NCBI GenBank assembly: GCA_036251935.1
Contig: CP133967.1
Span: 691,488-755,487, forward strand
Length of the DNA stretch: 64,000 nucleotides
Direction: 5' to 3'
Source: Orbaceae bacterium lpD04
GTDB lineage: Bacteria; Pseudomonadota; Gammaproteobacteria; Enterobacterales; Orbaceae
The stretch's first letter is position 1; every line of letters starts with the position of its first letter. Below are positions 63,279 through 64,000 of this stretch, piece by piece. The notes beneath the pieces were generated by a model. The model worked only from the letters and a program-made list of their open reading frames with translations, ran no database searches and was not told the DNA's origin. The position numbers were made by a program, and so were the translations under genes.

Positions 63279-64000
63279 CCCAAAAAACATACTAGGTTAT
63301 CAAAAATATATTCTCGACACGTCATTAACTATTCAGCAAAATTTAATCACTATTTTTCCAGACGGCATATCTGCAAACAACCACAAAATTTATCTCAACA
63401 ACCAAGAAATTAACCCGATTGAGTTTGATTTAAATATTGCACTTTGTGAGTTTGATTTAATTAAAGTGGTTAGACAGCAACAAGGGTGGGAGATTGTTAT
63501 TGCCGCGGTTGTCGCCGTTGTTGCTGCTGTTCTTGCTGTCGTTTTAATGCCTAAAGCGTCCATTCCTAATAGTATTGATGACCAAAAAGACAGTTCAAAC
63601 AATAAATTACAAGGGCAAACGAATCGAGCACGAGTTTATCAAGCAATTCCCGATATTTACGGCTGCGTTCGTGTTTATCCGGATTTATTAAAGCCTGCCA
63701 ATTCAGAGTATATTGATAACGTTAAATATCTTGAGCATTTTATGTGCATTGGAATTGGGCAATACTCATTAGACCAGTTTAAATATGATGAAACGCTGCT
63801 AAATAAAATCGCAGGGACTAAGTATAAAGTCTATGAACCTTACGCGATTATCCCTGAGATTCGATATGCTTATGCGAGTGATGAAGTCGACGGGCAAGAG
63901 CTAGTGCCACCCAATTTATCCGACGGTATTATCTTTAGCGATGATTATGCCGATATTGTTGATTACTCAGCTCAAAATGGCGTTACTACATTGACGCTGC
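63253..64000 (+). CDS. Tail tip / host specificity protein, N-terminal part
   Basis: Open from ATG 63253 to the window edge (249 codons) without a stop. It starts MSTLIYYHDPKN, has a hydrophobic segment (about 80-98, IVIAAVVAVVAAVLAVVLM), and then QAIPDIYGCVRVYPDLLKPAN and FMCIGIGQYSLDQFKYDE. The layout (short ubiquitin-like part, TM, then the J body) resembles tail-tip proteins of the lambda I/J type fused together. The rest lies outside. Confidence 0.75.
   Translation, partial: MSTLIYYHDPKNILGYQKYILDTSLTIQQNLITIFPDGISANNHKIYLNNQEINPIEFDLNIALCEFDLIKVVRQQQGWEIVIAAVVAVVAAVLAVVLMPKASIPNSIDDQKDSSNNKLQGQTNRARVYQAIPDIYGCVRVYPDLLKPANSEYIDNVKYLEHFMCIGIGQYSLDQFKYDETLLNKIAGTKYKVYEPYAIIPEIRYAYASDEVDGQELVPPNLSDGIIFSDDYADIVDYSAQNGVTTLTL

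Larger units (their letters stand above)
29476..64000. mobile_element. Lambdoid prophage integrated at ssrA (right end outside window)
   Basis: A tyrosine integrase and excisionase abut the ssrA 3' end and point toward it. Beyond lie lambda-order immunity, replication, Q, lysis, packaging, head and tail modules, extending at least 34.5 kb to the window edge. Virion genes are of the HK97-type portal, protease and capsid set with P27-type terminase and siphovirus tail genes. No essential gene seen is broken except a rusA remnant, so the prophage may be inducible. attL is taken to lie at or just before 29475; attR is not visible. Confidence 0.95.

Noticed and set aside
29476-64000. CRISPR array or insertion sequence in the prophage
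   Set aside because: No regularly spaced direct repeats of CRISPR size and no transposase or terminal inverted repeats were found.

Overview
The window is AT-rich gammaproteobacterial chromosome. Housekeeping proteins are close to full-length E. coli homologues (Aas, LplT, RnpA, YidD, YidC, NudC, ArgR, Mog, FolE, RibF, IleS, LspA, IspH, YfhL, Zur, RnfH, RatA, SmpB, GhrB, HslJ). Low GC, loss of some enterobacterial synteny and a T6SS effector island would fit a host-associated lineage such as Orbaceae (Gilliamella-like), but that placement is inference only.

Region 1 (1-8070) is core: aas (only its first residues missing) and lplT; rpmH-rnpA-yidD-yidC behind a strong sigma70 promoter; nudC; then argR and mog on the minus strand. 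No dnaA lies next to rpmH and no mnmE follows yidC. Region 2 (8071-16376) is an orphan type VI secretion island: VgrG behind a Fur-box-like site, a two-TM protein of unknown role, a Ser-hydrolase lipase effector and two paralogous Tli4-like immunity proteins. The 3' ends of the two immunity genes plus downstream DNA form an identical 108-bp direct repeat. Region 3 (16377-29475) is core again: folE, ribF-ileS-lspA-ispH, a ferredoxin, a YfdX-like protein, a small-EamA pair with zur, ratA-rnfH opposite smpB, ghrB, hslJ, a DUF488 gene and ssrA (tmRNA).

Region 4 (29476 to the window end) is a lambdoid prophage integrated at the 3' end of ssrA; it runs off the right edge, so attR is not seen. Its layout follows phage lambda closely: int-xis and a leftward block (small gene, HD hydrolase, rdgC); an immunity region with 16-bp dyad operators in two clusters (O_L-like 34464-34502, O_R-like 36065-36125); cI and cro; a CII-type regulator; an O-like gene carrying iterons; a clear lambda P homologue; antiterminator Q; a late promoter with a tandem 8-bp repeat between -35 and -10, followed by terminators; holin, endolysin, Rz and embedded Rz1; HNH and P27/TerL packaging genes; HK97-type portal, protease and capsid; connectors; tail tube; G/G-T frameshift pair; tape measure; tail tip genes.

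Accessory genes are scattered through the prophage: an Abi_C-like gene translationally coupled to cI in the position of lambda rexAB, a zinc-ribbon/TM two-gene cassette and a DUF2971 gene sitting against a rusA remnant, two lipoprotein genes, two orphan DNA methyltransferases, a Lar-like small zinc ribbon, and several very small ORFs with good ribosome sites. A 10-mer, GAGTGCAGAC, recurs four times in leaders of early genes.
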